NCBI RefSeq assembly: GCF_947502065.1
Contig: NZ_CANMYE010000013.1
Location: 1 to 64,000, forward strand
Length of the DNA stretch: 64,000 nt
Direction: 5' to 3'
Origin: an uncultured Pseudoteredinibacter sp.
GTDB taxonomy: Bacteria; Pseudomonadota; Gammaproteobacteria; Pseudomonadales; Cellvibrionaceae
Shown: piece by piece, positions 54,742 through 64,000 of the stretch
How the letters are laid out: each line of letters starts with the position of its first letter
How positions within the stretch are numbered: position 1 is the stretch's first letter
Notes under the pieces: generated by a model
Databases searched by the model: none
Told to the model about the DNA's origin: nothing
The model's input: only the letters and a program-made list of their open reading frames with translations
Made by a program: the position numbers and the translations under genes

Positions 54742-56613
54742 ATGTCTGAGCATCTGCGTTTTAAAGATCATTATAATGAAGCTCGAATCTTTTTCCGGCG
54801 CGCGATTATCGTAGCGGCTTTAATTGTTGCGCTTGTCATTGTGCTTATTGCACGCCTTTATACTTTGCAGGTTGTTGAGTATGAAACCTACGTTACCCAA
54901 TCTGATCGTAACCGGGTGCAGGTACAGCCATTGCCTCCTACGCGGGGTTTAATTTACGGTCGTCGAGGCGAGCTGCTCGCTGAAAATAGACCTAGCTATA
55001 CTCTTTCAATCGTAAAAGAGCAGGTGGGTTCTTTGGAATCCAGCTTGCGTTTATTGCGCCAACTCGTTGATATCAGTGATGATGAGTTGGAAGATTTTCA
55101 TAAACGGTTGAAGCGACCTAAGCGCCGCCGTCGTCCCTATGAGCCTATTCCCTTACGTTATCTTCTGGGGGAAGAGGAAATAGCCAAGATTGCCGTCAAT
55201 GAGTATCGATTAAAGGGGGTGGTTGTTGAAGCGCAGTTGGTTCGCCATTACCCCCAGCAAGAGCTGTTTGCTCATAATGTCGGCTATGTAGGTCGTATTA
55301 ATGAGCGCGAGCTTAAGTCGTTAACGCCTGAAGAATATGCCTTGTACAACGGCACGGATTCCATTGGCAAGATTGGCCTAGAAAAACAGTACGAAAGGCT
55401 TTTGCTTGGAAATGTTGGTTATCAACAAGTGGAAACTAATGCTAGAGGGCGAGTGTTAAGGGTGTTGGAGCGAACCGATCCTACCCCTGGCCAGAACCTA
55501 CAATTATTTCTCGATGCTCAGTTGCAACGCAAAGCTTATGCTGCACTTGGTGGTCGGCGTGGCGCAGTGGTCGCGATGGAAATAGAAACCGGGGGCGTTT
55601 TAGCCATGGTGAGCGCGCCTAGCTATGACCCTAATTTATTTGTGACAGGAATTAGCTATAAAAATTATAGGGCTTTGAATGAATCACCGGATCTGCCGCT
55701 TTTTAATCGGGCTATTCAAGGTGGCTACCCTCCTGGTTCAACCTTAAAGCCAATGCTGGCTCTAGGCGGGCTAGAGGCTAATATAATTGATGAACATTAC
55801 TCGGTTCGTGACCCGGGCTTCTATCAACTTGAAGGTGAAGAGCGTAAATATCGAGACTGGAAAAAGCGTGGTCATGGTCATCGTATAGCCTTGAAGCAAG
55901 CGGTTGCGCAGTCTTGTGATGTTTATTACTACGATTTGGCATTTCGCATGGGCATTGATCGGATGCACGAATTTGGTGATAAATTCGGCTTGGGCGAGCG
56001 TACCGGCGTTGATATTCCCAGTGAGCGATCCGGTTTGTGGCCTTCCCGTAAATGGAAAAGAGGGGTTAGGGGCTTGCCATGGTTCCCTGGCGACAGTTTG
56101 AACATGGGAATTGGTCAAGGTTTTGTTTTAACTACGCCGTTACAGCTAGCTTCAATGACAGCAACTTTGGCATCAAAGGGCGTTCATCGTCAGCCTAGAT
56201 TGGTGAAAAGAGTTGGTGAGCAAGAGTTGCCAGATAAAGCTTCAAAAGTCGTTGAAGCCAGTGAGAAAAATTGGTCGCTGGTAATGGAATCAATGGAAGA
56301 AGTTGTGCACGGGCAAAGAGGGACGGCTAAGTCGATCGCAAGAAAGGCTAATTTTCGAATGGCAGGGAAGACCGGAACTGCTCAGGTGGTTGGTATTGCA
56401 CAAGATGCAGAATACGATTCGGAGGCACTTGCAGAAAGACAGCGAGACCATGCCTTATTTGTTGGCTATGCACCTGCTGACAATCCTAAGATAGCTGTCG
56501 CTGTTATTGTGGAAAACGGTGAAAAAAGTTCTTTGGCGGCAAAAGTTGCCCGTGAAATATTCGATGAATATTTGCTTCGCGGACAGTTTGATAATGTCGA
56601 GGTGGGCCGATAA
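54742..56613 (+). CDS. mrdA: Peptidoglycan transpeptidase PBP2
   Basis: PBP2 crosslinks peptidoglycan during rod elongation together with RodA. The 623-residue protein has one N-terminal membrane span (about 19-40), a pedestal domain, and the transpeptidase domain with YPPGSTLKPM (Ser-x-x-Lys), the SxN-type region AQSCDVYYY, and KTGTAQ. Its stop overlaps the rodA start by one base. Confidence 0.95.
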   Translation: MSEHLRFKDHYNEARIFFRRAIIVAALIVALVIVLIARLYTLQVVEYETYVTQSDRNRVQVQPLPPTRGLIYGRRGELLAENRPSYTLSIVKEQVGSLESSLRLLRQLVDISDDELEDFHKRLKRPKRRRRPYEPIPLRYLLGEEEIAKIAVNEYRLKGVVVEAQLVRHYPQQELFAHNVGYVGRINERELKSLTPEEYALYNGTDSIGKIGLEKQYERLLLGNVGYQQVETNARGRVLRVLERTDPTPGQNLQLFLDAQLQRKAYAALGGRRGAVVAMEIETGGVLAMVSAPSYDPNLFVTGISYKNYRALNESPDLPLFNRAIQGGYPPGSTLKPMLALGGLEANIIDEHYSVRDPGFYQLEGEERKYRDWKKRGHGHRIALKQAVAQSCDVYYYDLAFRMGIDRMHEFGDKFGLGERTGVDIPSERSGLWPSRKWKRGVRGLPWFPGDSLNMGIGQGFVLTTPLQLASMTATLASKGVHRQPRLVKRVGEQELPDKASKVVEASEKNWSLVMESMEEVVHGQRGTAKSIARKANFRMAGKTGTAQVVGIAQDAEYDSEALAERQRDHALFVGYAPADNPKIAVAVIVENGEKSSLAAKVAREIFDEYLLRGQFDNVEVGR

Positions 56614-57758
56614 TGGTACAGCAGGACTTTCAACGTCGAATGCCCGAGGCCAGCCGTGACTTACGCAAGCCGATGGGGGTTTGGCAGCGAATTCATATTG
56701 ATGTGCCGCTACTGCTTGGTTTATTGGCGCTTACCGCTTTTGGCTTAATCGTATTGTATAGCGCCAGCGGAGAAACTAAATTCTACATCCAGCGCCAAAC
56801 GGTTTTTATCTCCCTTGGCTATGTCGCGATGTTCACAGCGGCGCAATTTAAGATGAGCTTTTTACAGCGATGGTCGCCGTGGTTTTATCTCGGTGGCGTT
56901 GGCTTGTTGGCGCTTGTGTTAATCATGGGCACCGGAGCAAAAGGTGCGCAGCGTTGGTTGAGTATTGGAGGCTTTCGATTTCAGCCTTCAGAAGTCATCA
57001 AGCTCGCCGTGCCGATGATGGTGGCCTCCTATTTGGGGGTGAGAGTTTTACCTCCAAGCTTCAAACATATCGTTGTGAGCTTAATGATTGTAGGCCTGCC
57101 AACAGTGCTTATTCTTGAGCAGCCTGATTTGGGTACATCATTATTAATTGCAGCTTCTGGTTTGATAGGTCTGTTTTTCGCAGGGCTGCGTTGGCGTTAT
57201 ATCTTGGGGGCCGGTTTGCTGGCCTTAATGAGCGCCTGGCCGATGTGGCAGTTTGTGCTACGCGATTACCAGAAACAGCGCATCCTAACTATGTTCAACC
57301 CCGAAGCCGATAAGCTCGGAGCAGGCTGGAACATTATTCAATCTAAAACGGCGATTGGCTCCGGAGGGGTTTATGGGAAGGGGTGGATGAATGGCACTCA
57401 ATCTCAGTTGAATTTTCTGCCAGAAAGCCACACGGATTTTATTATTGCTGTCCTAGCCGAAGAGTTTGGCTTATTAGGTGTATTGCTGTTGTTGCTGATT
57501 TATTTATTTATCCTAGGTCGGGGATTGTTGATTGCTGCAAGAGCGCAATCAAGCTTCAATCGTATCTTGGCTGGTTGTATTACCTTTACTTTTTTTGTTT
57601 ATATCTTTGTGAATATAGGAATGGTTACAGGTTTGTTGCCGGTTGTTGGGGTGCCCTTGCCTTTGGTTAGTCATGGTGGTACAGCGCTGGTTACTTTGCT
57701 CACAGGCTTTGGCTTGCTAATGGCCATTAGTACAGAACGGAGAAAGGTAAGTATTTAA
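56613..57758 (+). CDS. rodA: Peptidoglycan glycosyltransferase RodA
   Basis: RodA, a SEDS-family enzyme, polymerises glycan strands in rod elongation. The 381-residue protein has about ten membrane spans, the SEDS motif FQPSEVIKLA, EQPDLGTSLL with its catalytic Asp, and the terminal LPLVSHGGTAL block. It is coupled to mrdA. Confidence 0.95.
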   Translation: MVQQDFQRRMPEASRDLRKPMGVWQRIHIDVPLLLGLLALTAFGLIVLYSASGETKFYIQRQTVFISLGYVAMFTAAQFKMSFLQRWSPWFYLGGVGLLALVLIMGTGAKGAQRWLSIGGFRFQPSEVIKLAVPMMVASYLGVRVLPPSFKHIVVSLMIVGLPTVLILEQPDLGTSLLIAASGLIGLFFAGLRWRYILGAGLLALMSAWPMWQFVLRDYQKQRILTMFNPEADKLGAGWNIIQSKTAIGSGGVYGKGWMNGTQSQLNFLPESHTDFIIAVLAEEFGLLGVLLLLLIYLFILGRGLLIAARAQSSFNRILAGCITFTFFVYIFVNIGMVTGLLPVVGVPLPLVSHGGTALVTLLTGFGLLMAISTERRKVSI

Positions 57759-57795
57759 AACGCCGCTTATTGATAGCTTTGATTGCTGTATTATT

Positions 57796-57851
57796 AACCG
57801 GCTTTTATTAAAAGATAAATTGCTTGTATAAAAAGATAAGCTGGTTTTTTT
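57796..57851 (+). terminator. Possible terminator after rodA
   Basis: AACCGGCTT and AAGCTGGTT pair across a 33-base loop that contains its own hairpin (CTTTT/AAAAG), followed by further T residues. It is plausible but irregular, and may only attenuate transcription into mltB. Confidence 0.4.
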
Positions 57852-57876
57852 GAGAGATACTAAAAGAGTTTTATAG

Positions 57877-58890
57877 ATGATTGCAGGTTTAAAGAACATT
57901 GGGATGACGATGCTGCTAATATCGGCGTCGCTGACATCTACCAAGAGCTTTGCTGAAAACTATGCGCAGCACCCTCAGGCTATTAAGTTGATAGATGAGA
58001 TGGTTGCTGATCATGATTTTGATAGAGCGGAATTGGAGGCTTTATTTGCCGAGGCTAAGAAAAAACAATCGATCTTGAAGGCCATGTCGCGCCCTGCAGA
58101 AAAAGCTCTAGAGTGGAAAGATTACCGCAAGATATTTCTTGATGGACAGCGCACGCCTAAGGGGGTTGAGTTTTGGCGGAAAAATCAATCGGCCCTAGAT
58201 GAGGCTTCAGAAAAATATGGAGTTCCCCAAGAAATTATAGTAGCCATTATCGGTGTTGAAACTCGTTATGGGCGTATCATGGGTGGCTATCGGGTGCTGG
58301 ATGCCCTTTCTACCTTGGCTTTTGATTACCCTAGAAGGAGTGAGTTCTTTACTAAGGAGCTTAAGCACTTTTTGCGACTCAGTCGTGAGCAGCAACAGGA
58401 TCCATTGGCATTGAAAGGTTCCTACGCAGGTGCGATGGGTTACGGGCAATTTATGCCGTCTAGCTTTCGCTCCTATGCTGTTGATTTTGATGGTGACAAG
58501 GTTGCCGATATATGGAAAAACAAAAGAGATGCTATTGGCAGCGTCGCTAATTATTTCAAGCACCACGGCTGGCGCCAGGGCGCGCCAGTGGTTGCCCGAG
58601 CCGCTTTGGAAAAGAACTTTAAATCAGAGCTGGCCAATCAGTCGCTTAAGCCTAAGTACACGGTTTCATCTTTAGGCGAGGCGGGTTTTAAGGCAATGCT
58701 AGACCTTCCCGCAGATGAGGTGAGTAGCCTTGTTAAGTTGGAAGGGGCTAAAGGTACCGAGTATTGGTTAGGCTTGCACAACTTTTATGTTATTACCCGT
58801 TATAATCATAGCCGTATGTATGCCATGGCGGTTTACCAGTTGGCTCAGGAAATTCGTAAACAATACGATCTAAAAAAGGCTAAAGGATAA
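57877..58890 (+). CDS. mltB: Membrane-bound lytic murein transglycosylase B
   Basis: MltB cleaves glycan strands to anhydro-muropeptides. The 337-residue protein has an N-terminal export signal without an obvious lipobox, the catalytic Glu in AIIGVETRYGRIMGGYRVLD, and AMGYGQFMPSSFRSY. Absence of a clear lipobox suggests the soluble form. It is followed four bases later by rlpA. Confidence 0.92.
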   Translation: MIAGLKNIGMTMLLISASLTSTKSFAENYAQHPQAIKLIDEMVADHDFDRAELEALFAEAKKKQSILKAMSRPAEKALEWKDYRKIFLDGQRTPKGVEFWRKNQSALDEASEKYGVPQEIIVAIIGVETRYGRIMGGYRVLDALSTLAFDYPRRSEFFTKELKHFLRLSREQQQDPLALKGSYAGAMGYGQFMPSSFRSYAVDFDGDKVADIWKNKRDAIGSVANYFKHHGWRQGAPVVARAALEKNFKSELANQSLKPKYTVSSLGEAGFKAMLDLPADEVSSLVKLEGAKGTEYWLGLHNFYVITRYNHSRMYAMAVYQLAQEIRKQYDLKKAKG

Positions 58891-58894
58891 TATA

Positions 58895-59749
58895 GTGGAT
58901 CTTTTACAGGCTAAGTATATTGCTAAATTAGGGCAGCTAACTGTTCTGCTATTGCTTGCTGCCTGTGGTCAACAAGAAGTTAAAGACAGTGGTCCCTCTC
59001 GACCACTTGATTTTTCAGGCTTGGCGGATGCTGTACCTAAAAAAGAAAGCCGTGGGCGGGCGGGCAATAAAAGCCCCTATGAAATTTTCGGGATCAGTTA
59101 TTATGTAATGGCGGACTCAAAAGGCTTTCGCCAGCAAGGTGAAGCGTCTTGGTATGGTAAAAAATTTCATGGCCGTAACACTTCAAATGGTGAGGTGTAT
59201 GATATGTACGCCATGACCGCTGCCCATAAGACATTGCCAATTCCCAGTTATGTCAGAGTCACTAATCACCGAAATGGCCGCTCGGTAGTGGTGCGGGTTA
59301 ATGATCGCGGCCCATTCCATGGCGATCGAATAATTGATTTAAGCTATGCGGCTGCAAGTAAACTTGGTTTTGCGGAGCGGGGTACGGCTATGGTATCAGT
59401 GGAGGCTATCGATAGCGGCAATCCACCACTGGATTACCCAGGTTATGTGGCGGCCTCGCAAGCTGGGTCGCAGACACTCGCTGGCGTTGAGGTAGAGCGT
59501 CAGAACAAAAGTGAAACGCTTGCAAGCAAGCAATCTTTCTTGCAGGTTGCCGCATTTAGCCAAAAAGCGGCGGCTGAGAAGTTAATGGCAGATCTACGGC
59601 AACAAATTACCGAGCCTATGCGATTGCAACAAGCGAAGGGCTTATTTAAGGTGCATATTGGTCCATTACAGAATGTGGCTGACCTTACAGCCGTAAAACA
59701 AACTTTACAGGCTCTGAGCTTAGGTTCGGGGTTTGTGGTAAATGACTAA
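58895..59749 (+). CDS. rlpA: RlpA septal ring lytic transglycosylase
   Basis: RlpA cleaves naked glycan at division septa. The start is a GTG. The 284-residue protein has a lipobox LLLAAC (Cys about 24), the double-psi barrel with GEASWYGKKFHGRNTSNGE and RVNDRGPFHGDRIIDLS, and a C-terminal SPOR domain (about 205-283) that binds denuded septal peptidoglycan. Confidence 0.93.
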   Translation: MDLLQAKYIAKLGQLTVLLLLAACGQQEVKDSGPSRPLDFSGLADAVPKKESRGRAGNKSPYEIFGISYYVMADSKGFRQQGEASWYGKKFHGRNTSNGEVYDMYAMTAAHKTLPIPSYVRVTNHRNGRSVVVRVNDRGPFHGDRIIDLSYAAASKLGFAERGTAMVSVEAIDSGNPPLDYPGYVAASQAGSQTLAGVEVERQNKSETLASKQSFLQVAAFSQKAAAEKLMADLRQQITEPMRLQQAKGLFKVHIGPLQNVADLTAVKQTLQALSLGSGFVVND

Positions 59750-59771
59750 ATAAATAGGATAGTCTAGACAC

Positions 59772-60914
59772 ATGAGAACTATTGTTACCTTTTTAATCTT
59801 GTGCCTAAGTGTCACCTCGGCATTGGCCCAGCAGCTTATACCTGCTCCACCGCAATTGGCAGCAACGGCCTATTTACTGTTGGATGCTGAAACGGGTGAG
59901 GTGTTGGTTGAGCATAATGCGGACGAAATGTTGCCTCCAGCGAGTCTCACGAAGATGATGACCAGCTATATCGTTTCCAGTGAGATGGATAGGGGAAATG
60001 TGGCGGCTGAAGATATGGTTAATATCTCAGTGCGAGCTTGGAAGATGGGCGGCTCTAAAATGTTTATCCGCGAAGGCACTCAGGTTAGCGTTAAGGATTT
60101 ATTGCGCGGTGTCATTATTCAATCCGGCAATGATGCTAGCGTTGCTTTGGCTGAGCATATAGCGGGCAGTGAAGAAGCCTTTGCTGATGTTATGAATCAG
60201 CAGGCGGCGATCTTGGGCATGACCAGTACGCAATTTTTAAATGCCACAGGCTGGCCAGCTGAAGGCCACTACACCACAGCTCGTGATTTAGCGATTTTAG
60301 CGAAAGCCATCATTAATGATTACCCTGAGCATTATGAGATCTATGCTGAGCGATCATTTTCTTACAATGGCATCGATCAAATGAATCGTAATCGCCTACT
60401 ATTTTTAGATAAATCAATTGACGGTTTGAAGACTGGTCATACTGAAGAAGCGGGTTACTGCTTGGTAGCTTCAGGTGTGAAAAGTGGTATGCGTTTGATT
60501 TCTGTGGTGATGGGGACCCGTTCAGATAAGGCTCGTGCTGCGGAATCTCAAAAGCTAATGGCCTACGGTTTCCGCTATTATGAGACGCATCAAGCCTTGG
60601 AAGCTGGTCAGCAGTTTGCCTCTCAGCGTGTATGGGGTGGTCAGGCCAAGGAAGTCGCTATTGGTGTTAACAAAGCACTGTCTTTAACGATTCCAAGACG
60701 TGGACAAGAGCGCATTAAGCAGAGCGTTAAGCTTGATGAGGTTATTGAAGCGCCTATTAGCGAAGGGCAAGAACTGGGGCGTTTGCAGCTAGAGCTTGAT
60801 GGTAAGCAGATTGCTGAGGTGCCGCTGGTCGCCCTAGAGCCGGTTCAAGAGGCAGGCTTTTTTGCTCGCTTATGGGATACGATCAAGTTATTTATCTTTA
60901 ATCTCTTCGCTTAA
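59772..60914 (+). CDS. dacA: D-alanyl-D-alanine carboxypeptidase (PBP5/6 family)
   Basis: DacA trims the terminal D-Ala of muropeptides. The 380-residue protein has a signal peptide (cleavage near ALAQ), catalytic PASLTKMM (Ser-x-x-Lys), QSGNDASVALAEH (SxN) and KTGHTEEAG (KTG), and a C-terminal amphipathic helix for membrane attachment. Confidence 0.95.
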   Translation: MRTIVTFLILCLSVTSALAQQLIPAPPQLAATAYLLLDAETGEVLVEHNADEMLPPASLTKMMTSYIVSSEMDRGNVAAEDMVNISVRAWKMGGSKMFIREGTQVSVKDLLRGVIIQSGNDASVALAEHIAGSEEAFADVMNQQAAILGMTSTQFLNATGWPAEGHYTTARDLAILAKAIINDYPEHYEIYAERSFSYNGIDQMNRNRLLFLDKSIDGLKTGHTEEAGYCLVASGVKSGMRLISVVMGTRSDKARAAESQKLMAYGFRYYETHQALEAGQQFASQRVWGGQAKEVAIGVNKALSLTIPRRGQERIKQSVKLDEVIEAPISEGQELGRLQLELDGKQIAEVPLVALEPVQEAGFFARLWDTIKLFIFNLFA

Positions 60915-61038
60915 GTTTCTTTTTTAGTCGTTTTTTACGGCGAATTTAGTACAAATCTCTGAATTCGCCGCTCCCTCTCTCTCTGGCTAGCTTTGCGGTA
61001 TAATGCTCCTTGTACTTTGATCTACTCGGAACGACAAG

Positions 61039-61311
61039 ATGAGCCAGCCAGACGCCCCTAAAATTGAATTTCCTTGCGAGAATTACCCCATTAAAGTTAT
61101 GGGTGATGCAGGTGATGAATTACACGCTCTAGTAGTGCGTGTATTCAGTGAACATGCGCCTGGCTTTGATCCAGAGAGGATTCGATTAAAAGACAGCAGT
61201 AAAGGTAGTTTTCAATCTTTGACAGTATTTATCACGGCTACCGGAGTGGAGCAGCTAGAGGCTTTGCATAAGGATCTTCAGAGCAGCCCCTTGGTTAAAA
61301 TGGTTTTATAG
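61039..61311 (+). CDS. ybeD: YbeD-family protein (DUF493)
   Basis: A 90-residue protein with an ACT-like fold: FPCENYPIKVMGD, LKDSSKGSFQSLTVFI and a final LVKMVL. E. coli YbeD sits between dacA and lipB in the same order. Its role is unknown; a regulatory function for lipoate genes is sometimes suggested from position only. It abuts lipB directly. Confidence 0.88.
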   Translation: MSQPDAPKIEFPCENYPIKVMGDAGDELHALVVRVFSEHAPGFDPERIRLKDSSKGSFQSLTVFITATGVEQLEALHKDLQSSPLVKMVL

Positions 61312-61974
61312 ATGCCTGCTGTACAAGTTCGCAAGCTTGATTTAATGGACTACGAGCCAGTCTGGCGCTCTATGTCTAATTACACTGATCGACGCGATTC
61401 CACCAGTGCCGACGAGTTTTGGTTGGTGCAGCACCCGCCGGTTTTTACCCAAGGGCAGGCTGGTAAAGCAGAGCATGTATTGATGCCTGGTGATATTCCA
61501 GTGGTGCAAGTAGACCGTGGTGGTCAGGTAACTTACCACGGGCCTGGGCAGCTAGTATTGTACCCACTTATTGATCTTCGCCGATTGGGTATTGGTGTTC
61601 GAGATTTAGTAACGGCTATTGAGCAGGCTTTAGTAAAAACCCTAGCTAGCTTTGGTTTAGAAGCCTACCCGAAAGCGGATGCTCCTGGGGTTTATATTAA
61701 TGATGCAAAGATTGCGTCATTGGGTTTGAGAGTAAGGAAAGGTTGTAGCTTTCACGGCTTAAGCTTGAATGTTGAGATGTCGCTGGAGCCTTTTTTAAGA
61801 ATTAACCCATGTGGATATCAGGGGTTAGAAATGGTGCAAATGGCCGATCTTATTGAGCCAACACCATGTATGGATAGTATTGAGAATGAATTGGTTCGCT
61901 GTTTAATGGAGCAGTTGGGCTACGATAAAAAAACAATAGTAGCAGGCCTGCCTGATGCTGGGGCCTGTGAGTGA
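61312..61974 (+). CDS. lipB: Octanoyltransferase LipB
   Basis: LipB moves octanoate from ACP to lipoyl domains. The 220-residue protein has [17 protein letters not shown], the catalytic Lys in [14 protein letters not shown] and Cys in INPCGYQGL. It begins one base after ybeD. Confidence 0.95.
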   Translation: MPAVQVRKLDLMDYEPVWRSMSNYTDRRDSTSADEFWLVQHPPVFTQGQAGKAEHVLMPGDIPVVQVDRGGQVTYHGPGQLVLYPLIDLRRLGIGVRDLVTAIEQALVKTLASFGLEAYPKADAPGVYINDAKIASLGLRVRKGCSFHGLSLNVEMSLEPFLRINPCGYQGLEMVQMADLIEPTPCMDSIENELVRCLMEQLGYDKKTIVAGLPDAGACE

Positions 61975-61981
61975 GACAATC

Positions 61982-62965
61982 GTGAGTGAACGACCCGAAA
62001 ATACGCCTGTAAAACGCACCCGCCGACATAAAGCCGGCGAAAAACTTCGCGATGCCGACAAGGTGGAGCGTATTCCCGTAAAAGTTATCGCCAGCGATGA
62101 AGTTAAGCGAAAGCCTGAGTGGATTCGAGTTCGTATGACGGCTTCACCCGAGGTGGACCGCATTAAAAAAATTCTTCGTAAAAACGGGCTGGCGAGTGTT
62201 TGTGAAGAGGCGAGCTGCCCCAATTTGGGTGAGTGTTTCGCCGGTGGCACCGCGACTTTCATGATTATGGGGGAGATCTGTACAAGGCGCTGTCCTTTTT
62301 GTGATGTTGGCCATGGTAAACCATTGCCGCTTGATCAGGGTGAGCCTAGAAACCTAGCCGAAGCAATTGCTGAAATGCGTTTGAAATACGTGGTAATTAC
62401 TTCAGTTGATCGCGACGATTTACGTGATGGTGGGGCTCAGCATTTTGCCGATTGTATTCGCGATGCGCGCGAATTGTCACCAAATCTACAGGTTGAAATT
62501 CTAACGCCCGATTTTCGCGGCAGAATGGATAAAGCGCTAGATATTTTAGAGGCCGAAGCGCCGGATGTGTTCAATCACAATTTGGAAACCGTGCCTCGTT
62601 TATATCGCCAGTCTCGCCCAGGCGCAAATTACGCTTGGTCACTTAAGCTGCTCAAAGAGTATAAGAAGCGTCGCCCCGATGTATTGACCAAGTCAGGTTT
62701 AATGGTGGGTTTGGGTGAAAGCAAAGAGGAGATCTTTGAAGTGATGCGGGATATGCGTGAGCATGATATCGATATGCTGACAATTGGTCAGTATCTGCAG
62801 CCATCCAAAAGTCATCTAGCGGTAGATCGCTATGTTCACCCTGATGAGTTTGATGAGTATACCGCCATGGCGAAAGAGTTAGGCTTTACGCATGCGGCAT
62901 GTGGGCCATTGGTGCGCTCTTCGTATCATGCTGATAAGCAGGCCCATGGCGAGGAGGTTTCCTAG
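61982..62965 (+). CDS. lipA: Lipoyl synthase LipA
   Basis: LipA is a radical-SAM enzyme inserting two sulfurs into the octanoyl group. I prefer the GTG at 61982 (327 aa), which gives [12 protein letters not shown] like homologues; an ATG at 61955 overlapping lipB is possible. Both Fe-S sites are present: [12 protein letters not shown] (auxiliary cluster) and CTRRCPFC (radical-SAM). Confidence 0.94.
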   Translation: MSERPENTPVKRTRRHKAGEKLRDADKVERIPVKVIASDEVKRKPEWIRVRMTASPEVDRIKKILRKNGLASVCEEASCPNLGECFAGGTATFMIMGEICTRRCPFCDVGHGKPLPLDQGEPRNLAEAIAEMRLKYVVITSVDRDDLRDGGAQHFADCIRDARELSPNLQVEILTPDFRGRMDKALDILEAEAPDVFNHNLETVPRLYRQSRPGANYAWSLKLLKEYKKRRPDVLTKSGLMVGLGESKEEIFEVMRDMREHDIDMLTIGQYLQPSKSHLAVDRYVHPDEFDEYTAMAKELGFTHAACGPLVRSSYHADKQAHGEEVS

Positions 62966-62988
62966 GCTGACTTGCAGCTAGGTGGCAA

Positions 62989-63022
62989 AGAGGCTCTTTA
63001 CCACGCTCTTAAAAGAGCCTCT
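62989..63022 (+). terminator. Intrinsic terminator after lipA
   Basis: AGAGGCTCTTT and AAAGAGCCTCT pair over 11 bases with a 12-base loop, followed by AAAAGTTTT. It closes the lip operon. Confidence 0.75.
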
Positions 63023-63065
63023 AAAAGTTTTAGGCTTGATTAACAGCTCAAATCTTCAGCGGAAA

Positions 63066-63812
63066 CTAAAAGCTTCCGCTTTCCACTTTCGGGTGCCTAA
63101 GTAGATATTCGGTGTTCAGGGCCAGTACTTTTTCAGGAAAATCCGTGAACACGCCGTCTACTCCCATTGCGGCCAGATGCCCCATGTCCTCTTCATGATT
63201 TACAGTGTACACCCAAGTCTTTAGGCCCCGGGCACTGGCATCATCGATCAGCCCCTGCCGCAAGAATCCAAGGCAGGCGTGGAGCGAATAGGCGCCAAGT
63301 TGCTCGCAGCAGGCGGCGTAGTCTAGCGGTACGCCGGCGAATAGTGCTCCGCGTTTAACTTCAGGCAGTCGCTGGCTAAGCTTATGTAGCTGAACATGAT
63401 CAAAACTTGAGATAAGGTAGGACTCATAGCATCCTTGTTTATAGAGTACAAAGTCTTCTATCTGTTGGCTGACTGACTTCACGCAACCGGGCCCTTTTAA
63501 CTCGATATTAAGCAAGGCTTTATCGGCAACAAGCTCCATCACCTCTAGCAGGGTCGGAATGTGCTCGCCGCAAGATAGCGGCGTCTTCCTGAGTTCTGCT
63601 GGATCTTGTTGTACGAGTAACTCGCCACTAAAAGGCCCTGTGCTTAACCTGCGGTCATGGAAGACCAGAAGCTCGCCTCGCACATTCCAAACATCGATCT
63701 CAATAGCATCGACTCCAAGCTCTAAGGCCCGGCTTATGGCGCGTAAAGTGTTTTCGTAGCGTTGGGAGCCGCCACGGTGTGCAATACAAAATAATGGCTT
63801 ATCGAGTTCCAT
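63066..63812 (-). CDS. Glycerophosphodiester phosphodiesterase
   Basis: The enzyme releases glycerol-3-phosphate from glycerophosphodiesters. I chose the ATG at 63812 (248 aa), with AGG five bases upstream; an in-frame ATG at 63848 adds 12 residues. The active-site motifs are CIAHRGGSQRYENTLRA, AIEIDVW (metal-binding Glu/Asp), FHDRRL and NIELKG. No signal peptide is visible, so it is probably cytoplasmic (UgpQ type). Confidence 0.92.
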   Translation of the reverse strand: MELDKPLFCIAHRGGSQRYENTLRAISRALELGVDAIEIDVWNVRGELLVFHDRRLSTGPFSGELLVQQDPAELRKTPLSCGEHIPTLLEVMELVADKALLNIELKGPGCVKSVSQQIEDFVLYKQGCYESYLISSFDHVQLHKLSQRLPEVKRGALFAGVPLDYAACCEQLGAYSLHACLGFLRQGLIDDASARGLKTWVYTVNHEEDMGHLAAMGVDGVFTDFPEKVLALNTEYLLRHPKVESGSF

Positions 63813-64000
63813 AAGCGCCTGCTGTCGCTGTTGAGGGTAGATGCCCATACTTTAATCGCCATCGGCCAATTTGTGAGCAGATTGTTAGTGCTAAGTGTGA
63901 CATTTATATGTACAAGAGTAATAACCAGCTACACTTTTACCAATATTATTTATTTCTATGCTGCTCTTTGAGCTTGCTAAAAATGAGCGTAAGTAAGTGC

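Noticed and set aside
63058-63080. Inverted repeat AGCGGAA/TTCCGCT at the end of the phosphodiesterase gene
   Set aside because: Seven pairs only, partly within the coding end, with no T run; too weak to call a terminator.

Overview
The window looks like a core-chromosome segment of a marine-type gammaproteobacterium close to the Pseudomonas/Cellvibrionaceae side of the class. The reasons are gene order rather than any single gene: initiator tRNA-rimP-nusA-infB-rbfA-truB-rpsO-pnp, cbrX-cbrA-cbrB-(sRNA)-pcnB-folK-panB, gluQ-dksA-sfsA, and proA-nadD-rsfS-rlmH-mrdA-rodA-mltB-rlpA-dacA-ybeD-lipB-lipA are all arranged as in Pseudomonas. Base composition is moderate, and I see no prophage, insertion sequence or CRISPR array. 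The species cannot be named from the sequence alone.

Layout. 1-100: 3' end of a 5S rRNA and the rRNA operon terminator. 196-1014: a crotonase-family enzyme. 1207-5268: an accessory three-gene cassette (Sel1/caspase-fold protein, lipoprotein-like alpha/beta hydrolase, membrane Ser/Thr kinase). 5310-11121: a run of four secreted matrixin-type metalloprotease paralogues, one with its zinc site destroyed, plus a small secreted protein. 11333-20622: translation/RNA operon from initiator tRNA to pnp. 20763-23160: two proteins with SPOR-like, cysteine-paired repeats. 23191-26542: panB, deoxynucleoside kinase, folK, pcnB. 26711-31838: the CbrXAB carbon-control system with a CrcZ-like sRNA. 31956-34251: gluQ, dksA, sfsA. 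34278-38692: mixed small genes, including a probable Fur-repressed sRNA upstream of a Rieske protein gene. 38785-44873: tRNA-Asn, ppa, msrA, PPi-type phosphofructokinase, mpl, ubiX and a hydroxyacid dehydrogenase. 45229-48926: an RND/MMPL transporter with an exosortase H pair. 48898-51359: a PhoPQ-like two-component system with a PepSY-like protein. 51810-62965: cell-wall elongation, ribosome maturation and lipoate operons. 63066-63812: a glycerophosphodiester phosphodiesterase.

How the genes work together. The best-supported non-coding discovery is the 26.7-27.2 kb gap. The CbrB activator gene is followed by a palindromic upstream site (TGTTAC-N16-GTAACA), a -24/-12 sigma-54 promoter, about 310 nt of RNA carrying at least four A-rich Hfq/Crc-type blocks, and a hairpin terminator. 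This is the architecture of Pseudomonas crcZ, which sequesters Hfq/Crc and relieves catabolite repression. A second likely sRNA (about 98 nt, 35666-35763) has a Fur box sitting between its -35 and -10 and a strong terminator, the layout of RyhB/PrrF-type iron-sparing RNAs.

The accessory regions with the most unexplained biology are the caspase-hydrolase-kinase cassette (its kinase has an array of repeated Thr motifs), the matrixin cluster with a pseudoprotease, the two-protein family of SPOR-like repeats with a conserved cysteine pair, and the exosortase H locus whose sorted substrates are not in the window.
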